Of a stretch of 64,000 nt of DNA, positions 53,965 through 64,000 are shown one piece after another; the stretch's first letter is position 1, and every line of letters starts with the position of its first letter. The notes beneath the pieces are model-generated. The model saw only the letters and a list, made by a program, of their open reading frames with translations. It did not search any database and had not been told where the DNA came from. The stretch is taken from contig CM061920.1 in NCBI GenBank assembly GCA_031002005.1, positions 44,804,610 through 44,868,609 of the forward strand, in the 5' to 3' direction. Source of the DNA: Vandiemenella viatica. Its lineage: Eukaryota > Arthropoda > Insecta > Orthoptera > Morabidae. The position numbers were made by a program, and so were the translations under genes.

Positions 53965-55523
53965 CTAAAAATAGACGTGTTTTTTCCTATATTTCACTTT
54001 TCAGCCACCACTAACTAGCACAGATCACTGATGTTTGTGGGTGGAAGTAGCATGGAGTTTCCTGTCGTGCACAACGTTGGCCGAATGCCGATAGCTGTGG
54101 GGATGTGGGAGATATAATGATTAAAGTTGGTCAGAGCAGGGCGTTTTCATATTTCGACCAAAAATTCGTATCTCCGTATACTTCTCTTCCCTGCCACAAC
54201 TACATAACATAGACCTTTGGTGTTTGTGTGTGGTAGTAGAATCGTCTTTCCTGTCGTGAACTATGGTTGATAGATGTCGGTAGCTCTGGGGGTGTGGGAG
54301 ATATGGGGGTTGAAAATGGTCGACCTGTGACAATTTCATACTTCTGCCAAAGACAAAAGTGTCATGGTGTATCACTTTTCAGCGAAAACTATAGATCACA
54401 GATAACTGGGGTTTGTTAGTAGTAGTAGCACAGAGTCACCTTTCGATCACAACAGCGGCCGAATTTCAGAAACTGTGGTACTGTGGTAGATATGGTGGTT
54501 GCAAGTGGCCGACCAAGGATATTTTCGTATTTCGACTGTCTCCGCATATGTCACTTTTCTGCCACAACTACATAGTATAGAGCATTGGTATTTGTGTTTG
54601 GTAGTAGAATCGTATCTCATGTAGTGCACTATGGTTGTTAGATGTCGATAGCTATGTGGGTGTGGGAGAAATGGGGGTTGAAAGTGGTCGACCTGTGGCA
54701 ATTTCATACTTCTGCCAAAGACAAAAGTGTCATGGTGTATCACTTTTCAGCGAAAACTATTGATCACAGATAACTGGCGTTTGTGTGTAGTAGTAGCACA
54801 GAGTCACCTTTCGATCACAACAGCGGCCGAATTTCAGAAACTGTGGTACTGTGGTAGATATGGTGGTTGCAAGTGGCCGACCAAGGATATTTTCGTATTT
54901 CGACTGCCTCCGCATATGTCACTTTTCTGCCACAACTACATAGCATAGAGCATTGGTGTTTGTGTTTGGTAGTATAATCGTATCTCATGTAGTGCACTAT
55001 GGTTGTTAGATGTCGGTAGCTATGGGGGTTGAAAGTGGTCAACCTGTGGCAATTTCATACTTCTGCCAAAGACAAAAGTGTCATGGTGTATCAATTTTCA
55101 GCGAAAACTATAGATCACAGATAACTGGCGTTTGTGTGTAGTAGTAGCACAGAGTCACCTTTCGATCACAACAGCGGCCGAATTTCAGAAACTGTGGTAC
55201 TGTGGTAGATATGGTGGTTGCAAGTGGCCGACCAAGGATATTTCGTATTTCGACTGTCTCCGCATATGTCACTTTTCTGCCGCAACTACATACCATAGAG
55301 CATTGGTGTTTGTGTTTGGTAGTAGAATCGTCTTTCCTGTCGTGCACTATGGTTGTTAGATTTCGGTAGGTATGGGGGTGTGGGAGATATGGGGGTTGAA
55401 AGTGATCGTCCTGTGGCAATTTCATATTTCTGCCAAAGACAAAAGTGTCATGGTGTATCACTTTTCAGCGAAAACTGTAGATCACAGATCTCTGGCGTTT
55501 GTGTGTGGTAGTAACACAGAGTC
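53965..55523. repeat. ~355-bp satellite of two alternating ~178-bp monomers, left block
   Basis: The marker GTGTCATGGTGTATCAC recurs at 54359, 54727, 55079 and 55445, spacing 352-368 bp. Within each unit, two half-units align with each other (CACTTTTCTGCCACAACTAC against CACTTTTCAGCGAAAACTAT; GGTAGTAGAATCG against GTAGTAGCACAGAG), so the array is a higher-order dimer. Copies are 90% or more alike. The left edge is cut by the gypsy element. Confidence 0.92.
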
Positions 55524-57563
55524 ACCTTGTAAGGACAAAGTCCGACACCGGGGTAGAGTATCGCCTATGTGCCTTAACTTACTCTCTCGAACACACCTCC
55601 CAATCCGATGAAAACTTGTTGAATACTTTAATTTAATTTGACCATGTTGCCAGGATACAACTAGAACGCTACAGGTCGCCACAATATTTGAAGACCCCAA
55701 ATATTGAAAAGGTATTACAGCAGCTACAGAAATAAAACAGTTCACTTTTCCAAAAATTCTCAGAGTTTATTTAGAATGAAATTCAAAGTTCAAACAGCAT
55801 TCTTAAGTTGCTTAGGCAATCGAACAATCGTTCCAAAAATCGCAGATTATGGAGAGAAGTAGAGACCGACCAACCCCGATGAGAATTACCCGTTCATGTT
55901 AAGTAAACAAATGCCACGCCCCCGACAATGTTCCATCATGGCCGACCCCGGTAGTGCCAACTGAAAACCTGAGCTACCAACCTAAGTCGGAGTTGCCAAC
56001 CTACCAGCGCACACGCTTATAACATCTTATTAGCACGACTTCAAACCCGGAAAAGACCCCGTCTTCACCACGCGTCATGATTTTATACCTTCGCTGACGT
56101 CAGAGCCAAAATACAACTTTCTGCTAACACATAGACGATATAGATCTGAAATATCTCAGTAACTAAACAGTTATGCGAAACCTTAGGTGTGCCAGTGTTT
56201 ATACTTATTTAATTGTGAAATAATGTATATTTAGTGAATAATTTAAGCATCTGGTTTAAAAGATCTTAGCGCAGGAGTGAACTACTTTCCTACTCTGGGG
56301 AATTACTATTGTTCTGGAAATTTCTACATTTCGTCATTTTATTAATGCCACAATTTATGCAAATATTATTATTATCACCGTTTTCTACTAAAATTCCTGA
56401 GTTTATTGGTGTAATTTTTATTAAGATTGGTGCAGGGAAAGTTTAACTACGACGTAACCAAAGTGAAATTTCAGTTTTAATTTTATAACTTTATTTCTGT
56501 TATTTTTATCGCAAATCTAAATTTACCACGAGATTCTCTAAATTAAATTACGTATTCTGAAAGTTATCTCATCTCTGTATCTACTTTAGATTGGTTGAAA
56601 AATATTTCTAAGTTGCCCACATGGCTGCAATGAAAAATAAATTTTAAGATCTCTATAAGATCGGTTCTATTACTTGGAATTACTTGAAATTATTATATGT
56701 GATATTAGATTTTTAGGTCTTCCCGGAAATCTACTTTTTATTTCGAATGTTCTCTAGGATTTTGAGATAAAAAATTATTAAAAGTGTAGAGCATCTGACG
56801 AAGTATAAAAATTGATTTAAGTTATTTAAACGTTCAGAAACTACGAAATTTTAGTGAATTTATATTTTAATTGCATGATTACTTCCCTACAATTACTTTA
56901 TTTTGTTCGAAAGTGTGTGAAAACAGTGAAATGCCAAATATTAGAAATTGCTTGTGTACTAAACTGGATTATTTTGGATTATCATATTTAAGGTTAGTAA
57001 AAGGTGTTCATATCATTACAGAAAATTAGTATAGTTGGATTATTAAGTATTGAGTTACTTTCTTGCTCCTAAATTGGTTTAAAATGACAAAATGCTCCCC
57101 AGTTAGAAGCTCATAATTACAAAGTTGGATTACTGATGATTATTTAATTTTCAGTTGATTTAAAGTTTATTTATTATTATTCAAAGTTTATATTCGGCAT
57201 TTAGCAACTACTGAAAGTCTTTACTGCATTCAAATTGGTTTAGAAACTGTAAAGTTAACCTATATCAAAATCTATTATTTGAAACTGAACTTGGGGGATT
57301 TAATCTATTTCCTCCCAAACTGATGTTTTCTTTTTTGTTATCAAAGGTTTATTTAGAGCATTTATTTAATTTTGAATACTTTTATTAACGCTAAAGGGTT
57401 TTATTTAGTGTGTTTGGTTATAGTATCTCTATGCTATACAAAGCTTTACTCCCATAACCTGTACATGAACTGAAAACTATCTTTTACTACAGAGTAAACT
57501 TTCCCTCTAATGCCTAAAGGTGAGAGGCTAGAATTTACTAAAATTCTAAGATGCTTACAACCT
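55524..57563 (-). mobile_element. Solo LTR (2,032 bp) inside the satellite, ACCT duplication
   Basis: TGTAAGGAC (55528) to GCTTACA (57559), flanked by ACCT at 55524-55527 and 57560-57563. Removing the element and one ACCT restores the satellite sequence GTCACCTTTC. TATA- and CRE-like sites (56081-56102) give the - orientation. Homologous along its length to 43517-45541, though well diverged. Produced by recombination between the two LTRs of a former full element. Confidence 0.92.
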
Positions 57564-58175
57564 TTCAATCACAACAGCGGCCGAATTTCAGAAACTGTGG
57601 TTTTGTGGGAGATATGGTGGTTGTAAGTGGCTGACCAAGGATATTTTCGTATTTCGACGAAAGGCATGTGTCTCCGTAGATTTCACTTTTCTGCCACGAC
57701 TACATAGCACAGAGCATTGGTGTTTATGTGTGGTAGTAGAATCGTGTCTGTTGTCGTGCACTATGGTTGTTAGATGTCTGTAGCTATGGGGGTGTGGAAG
57801 ATATGGGCGATGAATATGGTCGACTTGCGGCAGTTTCATATTTCTGACAAATAAGCATGTGTCATGGTGTATCACTTTTAAGTGAAAACTATCAATCGCA
57901 GATCACTGGCGTTTGTGTGTGGTAGTAACACAGAGTCTCCCATCGATCACAACGTTGGCCGAAATTCGGTAACTGTGGGAGTGTGTGAGATATGGTGTTT
58001 GAAATTGGTCAATCATGAATATTTTCGTATTTCATCCAGAGACTTGTGTGTATCCGTAAATTTTACTTTGCTGCCAGAAGTACATAGCGCAGAAGACTGG
58101 TATTTGTGTGTGGTAATAGTATCGAGTCTCCCATCGTGCACTATGGTGGTTAGATGTCTACAGCTGTCAATATGA
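57564..58175. repeat. Satellite, right block (continuation)
   Basis: Continues the dimeric array after the solo LTR (GATCACAACAGCGGCCG-type start at 57566, marker GTGTCATGGTGTATCAC at 57859). It decays towards 58170. One array with 53965-55523. Confidence 0.9.
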
Positions 58176-58186
58176 ATTCTTTACAA

Positions 58187-58728
58187 TCACGAATGAAGTC
58201 GTGGGTACCAGCTATCATATTATAAATGTGGAAGTAAGTCTCTGTCGTTTTGTTACGTTTTGACGACTAAATGGCTATATCAATATTGATGGAATTTAAC
58301 AATGAAATAGTGTAGGAAGGACAGTGGACATTTTTTCGGTATGAAAACAGTTTTAGTCACTAAATTTTAAGAACTTATCGAATGATGAAAGACAGACAGA
58401 ATCCTGTGTTAGTCTGTAATGTTACGTTGGTTGCTCAGTCGCGCAGTCTGTTAGTGTTTGATTTGTTAACAAATTTCGATAAGAAACAAAACTTATTATT
58501 TAGTATAGAAGTCAATTTGCTCTGCACTGTACTATTCATTTGTGTCTTTATAAAAGTTTCTGGCACCAATTTGTCTTCCTTTTTGACATGCCTTACGAAC
58601 GTAAACCTGGCCTAAGGTGCAGGTCTAGAAGACAATGTGCTGCTATTAGATTATAAGATTCAGTTGCTCATGTTGAAGAAAGAAGAAAAAACCAAGCTGA
58701 AATAAAGCTGCCATCAGTAAACCCCCCG

Positions 58729-58785
<57 letters not shown>

Positions 58786-59012
58786 CCCCGCACCTTCGCT
58801 TACTTTTCTGTTTTTAAATATGTTGGAAATTGATTCTCTTCATGAGACAGATTAGACGATAGGATGATATAATGATGGCTTTCCATCATATTATGTCGAC
58901 TCGGTGTTGTTTGGGACAAATCTTATGTTACTAACAGTTTTCTATATCCAATTCTGGCAATGAAACTCCAAGGCCACGCGTACGAAGTCACGGGTAACAG
59001 CTAGTACTAAAT
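58187..59012 (-). repeat. Short interspersed sequence bounded by conserved core repeats
   Basis: A core GAAGTCGTGGGTACCAGCTA at about 58193 and a second one GAAGTCACGGGTAACAGCTA at 58984 lie in the same orientation, about 790 bp apart. They are the reverse complement of the core at 13070. The sequence after the left one (GTCTCTGTCGTTTTGTTACG) resembles the leader before the array at 17440. No coding content with a known domain. A (CA)n run of 26 units sits inside at 58731-58782. Confidence 0.5.
58731..58782. repeat. (CA)26 microsatellite
   Basis: Uninterrupted CA dinucleotides, 52 bp. Confidence 0.97.
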
Positions 59013-59690
59013 AATGATCTTCCTTAGGAAAGGAAAATAGTTACAAATAGTAAGTAAGATCTAATAGAAATATTATCCATATAAGTGTACCAAGAAGTAA
59101 GCAATGTTTCACGAGTTATACAAAGAAAAAATAATGAAACATACAAGAAAAATACAAGCACATATAATATATAATTAATTAAAAAAGAAATTGAACTTGT
59201 TCATGCCAAGTTAATGTATCACTTAAATCTAACAAAGTTATTACAATAATATTAAGTATAAAACATTGTAATTATTTACAAAGTAATTCCCCAAAATGAG
59301 AGTAAACATCCTAAACATGTATAGGGAGGAAAAAATTATAAGGAAATGTAGTTTCCAATCAGCAGTACACTGCTGTGTAGAATGAGAGTACAAAAGTAGT
59401 GTAGTGGCAACGTAGTTGCGTGTAACCAGTATACTGGTTGGAAATCATAGTAGGGTACCAAATCGTTTTGTCAATAGAGTTCACCCAAGCGTAGGTAGTG
59501 ATGTAGAACCAAATAACGTATCAATGTATGTGTGGGAGAAGGGTAGGGTAGAAGAAGAGTAGGTAAAGAAGAGGTGAAGAAGGAAAGAGATAGCTGAGGA
59601 TATTAGTTGATTAAAAAAAAAATTCCAAAACTGTACTACTACTGAAAATCCAAAATTCATGACCATTGCTTATAGTAAAAAAATTCGCAA
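59013..59690. other. AT-rich spacer, no gene seen
   Basis: Contains the near repeat GTGTAACCAGTATACTGG (59419) but no element or gene signal. Confidence 0.5.
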
Positions 59691-59990
59691 TGTCGGTATA
59701 TCCGGCGGAAATACTCCTCGGGGACAATGTCAACCCGCAGGAGCGGCCAAGTTACGCTTGTTCAAGTCTTCTATGTCGACTACTGCAATACTATAAGGAC
59801 AAGTTTATGCGGGGACAACGTCAACCTGTAGGAGAGGACAAAGGCTTGTCCAAGTATTCTTTGTGGACTATGGTAATGCTAGAAAGGACAAAGTACTCGG
59901 GGACACGTCAACCCGTAATAGTACTATCGACTAGTTAAATTGCTTCTAGTTGACTATGGTAAAGAAATCACTCAACTATTCGAAGAATAT
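59690..59990 (+). pseudogene. Tandem Tudor-like core motifs (three degenerate units)
   Basis: Three repeats of about 85-93 bp, each with CGGGGACAA-GTCAACC then CAAGTMTTCT-TGTSGACTAYGGTAAT. In one frame the first two read LVQVFYVDYCN and LVQVFFVDYGN; the third reads LLVDYGKE after a shift. V-x-V-F-x-DYGN is the beta-strand core of Tudor domains. Stops between and within units rule out one continuous protein. It may be a decayed gene fragment amplified in tandem. The motif match is short, so the Tudor identity is tentative. Confidence 0.3.
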
Positions 59991-60417
59991 AATAACTGAC
60001 ACACCTGAGTACAGTAACGGTACAAATGAAAGTAACAAAAGGATTCAGAGCAGTCTATTGCAAAAGGATATGTCAAAATGTAACTGTCAAAGAAAGATAC
60101 CACACTCTGCGGCTTATAAGGCCTGGCTGGAGTGGGTTTTGGTCATGTCTGCCCATGGTATAAGATGCCCCCCGAAAATCCACTGTGGGCCCAGTACAGT
60201 GGGGAGGGCTTAAGCTCAACTATCCTCGAAACGTGAAAAACAGAACTTGCTGGCCAGCCAAGTTTGTTGAAAGAAGAAGAGTTGGCTGAGAGTGGCCGAT
60301 AGGAAAGATATAAAGAAGAGACTGCCCCAAGATTAGATGAAGCAAAGACAGTCACAGCTGGGGACCTTGTGGGCGCCAAGCCACGCATGCAAGGTGCATG
60401 TCCCTGAAGGAGTAACC
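59991..60417. other. Region 3' of the gypsy integrase, no gene assigned
   Basis: Less AT-rich than its surroundings. ORFs on both strands (59950-60213 +, 60143-60388 -) overlap and have no known domain. Probably the 3' untranslated part of the gypsy element to its right, read on the - strand. Confidence 0.4.
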
Positions 60418-61425
60418 TTAGGTGACCCCTAAGGTTGTGATGTCAGCCTGTGAATAAAAGGGTTTTAGTGCTGACACGTGATTCCTTCCATTTAATTTGT
60501 TAGTGTCAGGGTGAACTAATGTGTAATTATTAACATTTTGAATAGCAGTAATCTTAAATGGTCCCTCATAAAGTGGAAAAAATTTCTTAGTTTCTTCCCT
60601 AATCGCAGATGATTTAATGTGTTTCTGGACTAACACCAAATTGCCAATATTAAATGAGGTATGCATAATTGTCTTATCATGGCGCATCTTACGTTCCTCA
60701 GCTTTCTTCTGCAGTTGTTGTAAAGCTACCTTCAGAGATTGTTCATATGAAAGACTCTGTGGTGATGGGAATGTAATGTACTCAGGTATAACATGTGGTG
60801 TCCTTCTACCAAACATTATCTCAAAAGGAGACAAAGATGTTGATGAATGTGGTAGTGAATTTAAAACATCTTCAATCTGTGGGATTTGAATGGCCCAACT
60901 CTTGTGGTTTTCATGACAATATGTGCGAAACCATCTCCCTAGCTCACGCATTACACGCTCTACAGGATTAGCCTGGGGATGGTAATATGCCATTTTGAGT
61001 GGTTGTATCTGTAAGGACTGTAAATAATCACTCCATTTATTGCTCGCAAACTGAGGGCCATTGTCTGTAATTACAGCTTGTGGGTATCCTACTTGAGGTA
61101 TAAAGTATTGCGAAATTTTGGAGAAAATTACTTCTGTGGTAGGTCTCTTAATGGGGTATAATTTAATAAATTTAGAAAAAACATCCATCATAACGCAAAT
61201 GTATATCACTCCTCCCCTGGATCTAGGGAGCGGTCCAAATAAATCCAGTGATAGTAATTGCAACGGCTTAGTAGGTATGATAGGTTGGAGCTCTCCTGCT
61301 CTTCGGACCGTATCTACCTTATTTAACTGGCAAACTTTACATGCCATCAAAATCCTTTTAATCCACTTGAATAAATTTGGATAATACACAAACTGATTCA
61401 AAATTTGGAACCCCCCCTCCTCCTC
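60418..61425 (-). pseudogene. Ty3/gypsy integrase, 5'-truncated but open
   Basis: About 336 codons without a stop. The C-terminal half of the H2C2 zinc finger (C-K-V-C in LMACKVCQLNK) is followed by the catalytic core: D in LSLDLFGPLPR, D in VITDNGPQFAS, and E in NPVERVMREL. A C-terminal barrel with an LYEGPFKI block and a HVSALKPFY ending closes it. The first part of the finger and all upstream pol are missing; the frame simply runs into the GC-rich joint at 61425. It is a different lineage from the element at 46575-53960. The GKPY and ANPVER blocks are typical of gypsy integrases. Confidence 0.8.
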
Positions 61426-61427
61426 CC

Positions 61428-61669
61428 CCACTACATTCATAAACAATCTTTAGCTTTTTATCTGTGTATCTAATAAGCTGACTTGTAAGACAAAATGTTC
61501 AGTGGGGGTTTGTCTTAACACATAAGCCTTAACTCTAAACGTGTGATGTTGCTTTTGGATAATTAGTTTGTGCTTTGCTGGAAACTGTCACCACCTAAGC
61601 TGCTCAGGAAAGGTAAGACATTATTAAAAGTCACTGTTGCTGTTGAAACTAATAAGCACTATTGAGTGG
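61428..61669 (-). repeat. Inverted copy of the segment at 40513-40773
   Basis: See the partner. Here the segment lies between a gypsy integrase on its left and + strand CR1 coding sequence on its right (61672-61740, an EGFKFKYLGITFDNKLN block). The CR1 part inside the segment (about 61440-61490) runs on the - strand, and the flanking CR1 on the right runs on the + strand, with the two breakpoints adjacent in CR1 coordinates. Confidence 0.85.
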
Positions 61670-62189
61670 ACAGAATTTCTTGTCGAAGGCTTTAAGTTTA
61701 AATATCTTGGTATAACATTTGATAATAAACTCAACTGAATAGAAGAAAATAAACAAGAAAGAGGCCTTTCTAAAGATGATTGGACAGATTTAGAAATTTG
61801 ATGGTGGGGATTACAAGACATTAAAAAATGTATAGTATTTCTATATATTATGAAAAAGGTAGAGAAACTAGACCCATCACTAACCAAATATTAAGGCATG
61901 AGGCCAGTGACAAGCACAATAAAGATGAAAACTTTTTTTTTTTTTAACAGTGTTTCAGTTTAAAACAAACTGAAACATTGTAAAAAGTGTTCATCTCTCT
62001 TTTTGTGTGTTTGTTACTGCCCTCCTGATGTCATCATTGGTGAATGATATGTATGCTTTCCATATCCTTAATTATTTTCATTGCCTAAAGGCCTTTAATA
62101 TTCTCAAAGCTGTTTTATTTACCATTTATCCATCAACAAACAATCAGGGCACACCATGGCCCATACTACTGTATGGTAATGTGTTTCAG
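61670..62189. other. CR1 fragment and intronic sequence before the last host exon
   Basis: A short + strand CR1 piece (61672-61740), then AT-rich intron. T-rich stretches near 61930 and 62000 and the sequence TATGGTAATGTGTTTCAG lead into the exon at 62190. Confidence 0.5.
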
Positions 62190-62292
62190 GAATTGCAGCA
62201 GGAGTCATTCCTGTGGCGGCAGAAGTTAGAGGTGACGTGCCAGGAGCATGCAAGGAGGTTAGAGGAACAGAGGGCTGCTCTACAGGACAAGA
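62190..62292 (+). CDS. Coiled-coil host gene, last exon visible in the window
   Basis: Preceded by the acceptor GTGTTTCAG and entered in phase 0, as the exon at 32490 requires. It encodes ELQQESFLWRQKLEVTC and then EHARRLEEQRAALQDK, strongly helical and charged, with the same heptad character as the earlier exons. GC is clearly above the flanks. The donor is probably A/GTATGA at 62293 (phase 1). No downstream exon was recognised before the window ends, so the gene continues to the right. Confidence 0.65.
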
Positions 62293-62443
62293 GTATGACA
62301 CCAAAATTTTCTCTTTCTGTACTATTATTAAACTCTTTACTACTTTCCCCATATACAGAAAGATCTGAGGGCCTCCAGTAATAAAATTCCCACAATTTTT
62401 GGTTCTTAACACAATGTGTGAGAATAATTTAAGGGTTGTGGAT

Positions 62444-62522
62444 TTGTTTTGTCATGTGTTAGTATCATTAAGAAAGTTGTTGTTTTGTCATGTGTTAGTA
62501 TCATTAAGAAAGTTGTTGTTTC
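62444..62522. repeat. 36-bp tandem duplication
   Basis: TTTTGTCATGTGTTAGTATC and the following AAGAAAGTTGTTG occur twice, 36 bp apart, without mismatch. Confidence 0.9.
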
Positions 62523-62694
62523 AAAATCTGTTATATAGTTAATACACAGAAAACGACTATGGATTTATGGGCATAAACCAACTTTATTACATCACACGTT
62601 CTGTCCAACTACAAAGAAAATATTTTGATGATTATGCATTTTTAGTTATAATTTTTTATTTTCATAGTTTAATTGTAATTGGTATATAACCTGT

Positions 62695-63060
62695 TGGAAA
62701 TTTCCCTACACATCCATCACCACGTTACTGCTATTGCCTTTTATAAATTTTAGTTTTAATTTCCTTCAGTGTTTTTGGTAAATTGTTCAGGACCCCCATT
62801 GGTAATTTATTGAAATCCCTGACTCTGCTAATTACATAAGAAAACTTTCCCATTTACTTATGCTTCAACCATTTCTAACACTGTAATTTTGAATCCCCTC
62901 CATACCAGCTGCCCAATGTGTCCTGTCCAGTTGAGTTTACTATCAAATGTTGCGCTAACGTATTCATAATTTAGGTTTTCAACAAGCAATTTGTTAAACA
63001 ATAATGTTGCTTGAGGTATACAAGCAATTTGTTAAACAATAATGTTGCTTGAGGTATAGT
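62695..63060 (-). mobile_element. CR1-like LINE 3' fragment with an internal deletion
   Basis: In reverse complement: an FDSKLNWTGHIGQLV block (near 62950), then a jump past the thumb region into the 3' coding end and UTR (GATTTCAATAAATTACC near 62810, ending GGAAATTTCC near 62700). Two copies of a 38-bp unit (ACAAGCAATTTGTTAAACAA and so on) lie in tandem at 62982-63057. Confidence 0.65.
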
Positions 63061-63517
63061 TTTTTTTAAAGTAGTTGCTCTCACCGAATTTCAAAGTTCT
63101 CATAACTTGATATATTTTAGATTCTGAAACAGTATCTGACTGGAATTATTCTATATCCCGCCACTACATGTTTGAAACATTTATAAGTCCAGCGCCTCCT
63201 ATCAAATCATGACCACATCCAACACAAAGTCCGCCTGCCTTTAAATTGTGTGCCGAGGCAGAATTTCCAGTTTTTTTTTGAAGGGTTCTGGCGAGGTGTT
63301 GCGAGCCTTTATTTTCAAATATTACTCCAATCTTTTGAAATTTCATCATTTTATACACCATTTTATCCTGAATACCTAATGTTATAAATTTTGTCCCAGA
63401 TTGTTTTATTCAGTCACTATTAATTTAAGAAGATTCATTTAAGTTTATCTTTTAAAATATTTAGTTTCTCACAAAGATTGTATCGTCATGGAATTCCTTT
63501 TGATTCCTCCTTCAATT
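63061..63517. other. Spacer with one uncharacterised - strand ORF
   Basis: The - ORF at 63164-63361 (65 codons) has a GGLCVGCGHDLIGG stretch but no domain I can name. It is GC-richer than its flanks and could be an exon or a repeat fragment. Not supported enough to call a gene. Confidence 0.35.
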
Positions 63518-64000
63518 TGTAAGGAACTAAGCTGCTATACCAGGGCTAGTATAGAGCTTAGATACCTTAACTGAATGTTACCTCGTAGAAAGTTCTGTTA
63601 AATTTGATTAAATAATTTTAAATGACCATGTGCCTGAAAATAATATTCAACTGTAAAGCTTAACGGCTGCCACAAAGCTTATTTGAACCAAAACCTTAGG
63701 AAAGGTTATAGTTCACTGCTAAAATATTTGAGAATCCACTTGATGAAAACCAAATTTTATTCCAAAGTTACATTTCAGAAAATAGCTGTTACAGTTGAGT
63801 AGGCAATCAAACACACGTTTCCAAAAAATTGCAAATTATGGTGAGGTAGAAAAACCGACCGAAACCCCTTTTGAAAATTTAAAAGTTCATAGTCCCTATC
63901 ATCACCAGTCACTCGTCAGAAAATTTAACATGGTGATACGGCAGCCTTGCGGTCACTCAAAGTTCAACGATTTCTGGCCTAACCAACACATACTCGCGCA
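63518..64000 (-). mobile_element. LTR of the palindrome-LTR family, cut by the window end
   Basis: Starts TGTAAGGAACTAAGC and continues with the family's U5-R blocks (AGTTGAGTAGGCAATC near 63794, CCGACCGAAACCCC near 63857). It aligns with 43537-43900 and 55550-55900. Fourth copy of the family in this window; orientation - as for the other two. Confidence 0.75.

Noticed and set aside
54121..55461. Repeated 75-117 codon ORFs in the satellite
   Set aside because: They recur with the satellite period and share the same peptide; array by-products.
63164..63361. - strand ORF with a GGLCVGCGHDLIGG stretch as a gene
   Set aside because: Single pair of cysteines, no recognised fold, no neighbouring exons.
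1..64000. A defence system, biosynthetic cluster or other bacterial-type operon
   Set aside because: Spliced exons, SINEs, LINEs and satellites show eukaryotic nuclear DNA; no operon-like gene arrangement exists.

Overview
This window looks like a piece of a large, AT-rich, repeat-laden arthropod nuclear genome, most likely an insect. The evidence is the mix of elements present: CR1-, I-, Jockey- and RTE-like non-LTR retrotransposons, Ty3/gypsy LTR elements, Tc1, mariner and pogo DNA transposons, and tRNA-derived SINEs. There are no bacterial operons and no viral genome. Most open reading frames are short and lie inside or across transposon remains. The species cannot be named from the sequence; a large-genome insect such as a stick insect, cockroach or locust would fit, but that is inference.

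The one candidate host gene runs on the + strand and is assembled here from splice signals and matching phases. It has a first exon with ATG at 21917 downstream of a TATCGATA (DRE-like) box, an optional exon at 23664, then exons at 24352, 32490 and 62190. Together they encode a coiled-coil protein. Its last visible intron is about 29.6 kb and holds nearly everything between 32.5 and 62.2 kb.

Region by region: 1-3.4 kb holds a gypsy integrase tail, an 8-bp microsatellite, SINEs and a foldback element. 3.4-9.5 kb is one decayed I-clade LINE with a 1.65-kb two-monomer satellite embedded between its RNase H and C-terminal zinc motif. 9.9-21.6 kb is CR1, SINE and Jockey debris with a degenerate tandem array at 17.6-18.7 kb. 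22-24.5 kb has an orphan PHD-type finger and the 5' exons of the host gene. 24.8-27.5 kb is a pogo/Tigger-like transposon with terminal inverted repeats. 28-35.6 kb is nested LINEs, one split cleanly by a 1,291-bp mariner. 35.9 kb is a SINE with perfect target-site duplications. 38.2-39 kb is a CR1 ORF1 with PHD and esterase-like parts. 40.8-45.5 kb is a pair of LTRs joined U5-to-U5 as a palindrome, one arm containing an apparently intact Tc1 transposon. 46.6-54 kb is a complete-looking LTR element on the - strand with intact gag but no reverse transcriptase. 54-58.2 kb is a ~355-bp dimeric satellite interrupted by a 2.03-kb solo LTR. 58.2-64 kb holds a tandem Tudor-like motif, a gypsy integrase ORF, a host exon and more CR1 and LTR pieces.

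The elements interact by nesting: mariner in CR1, Tc1 in an LTR, solo LTR in satellite, satellite in LINE, pogo and LINEs in host introns. The youngest insertions, judged by intact ends or ORFs, are the Tc1 copy, the RT-less gypsy element and the SINE at 35.9 kb.
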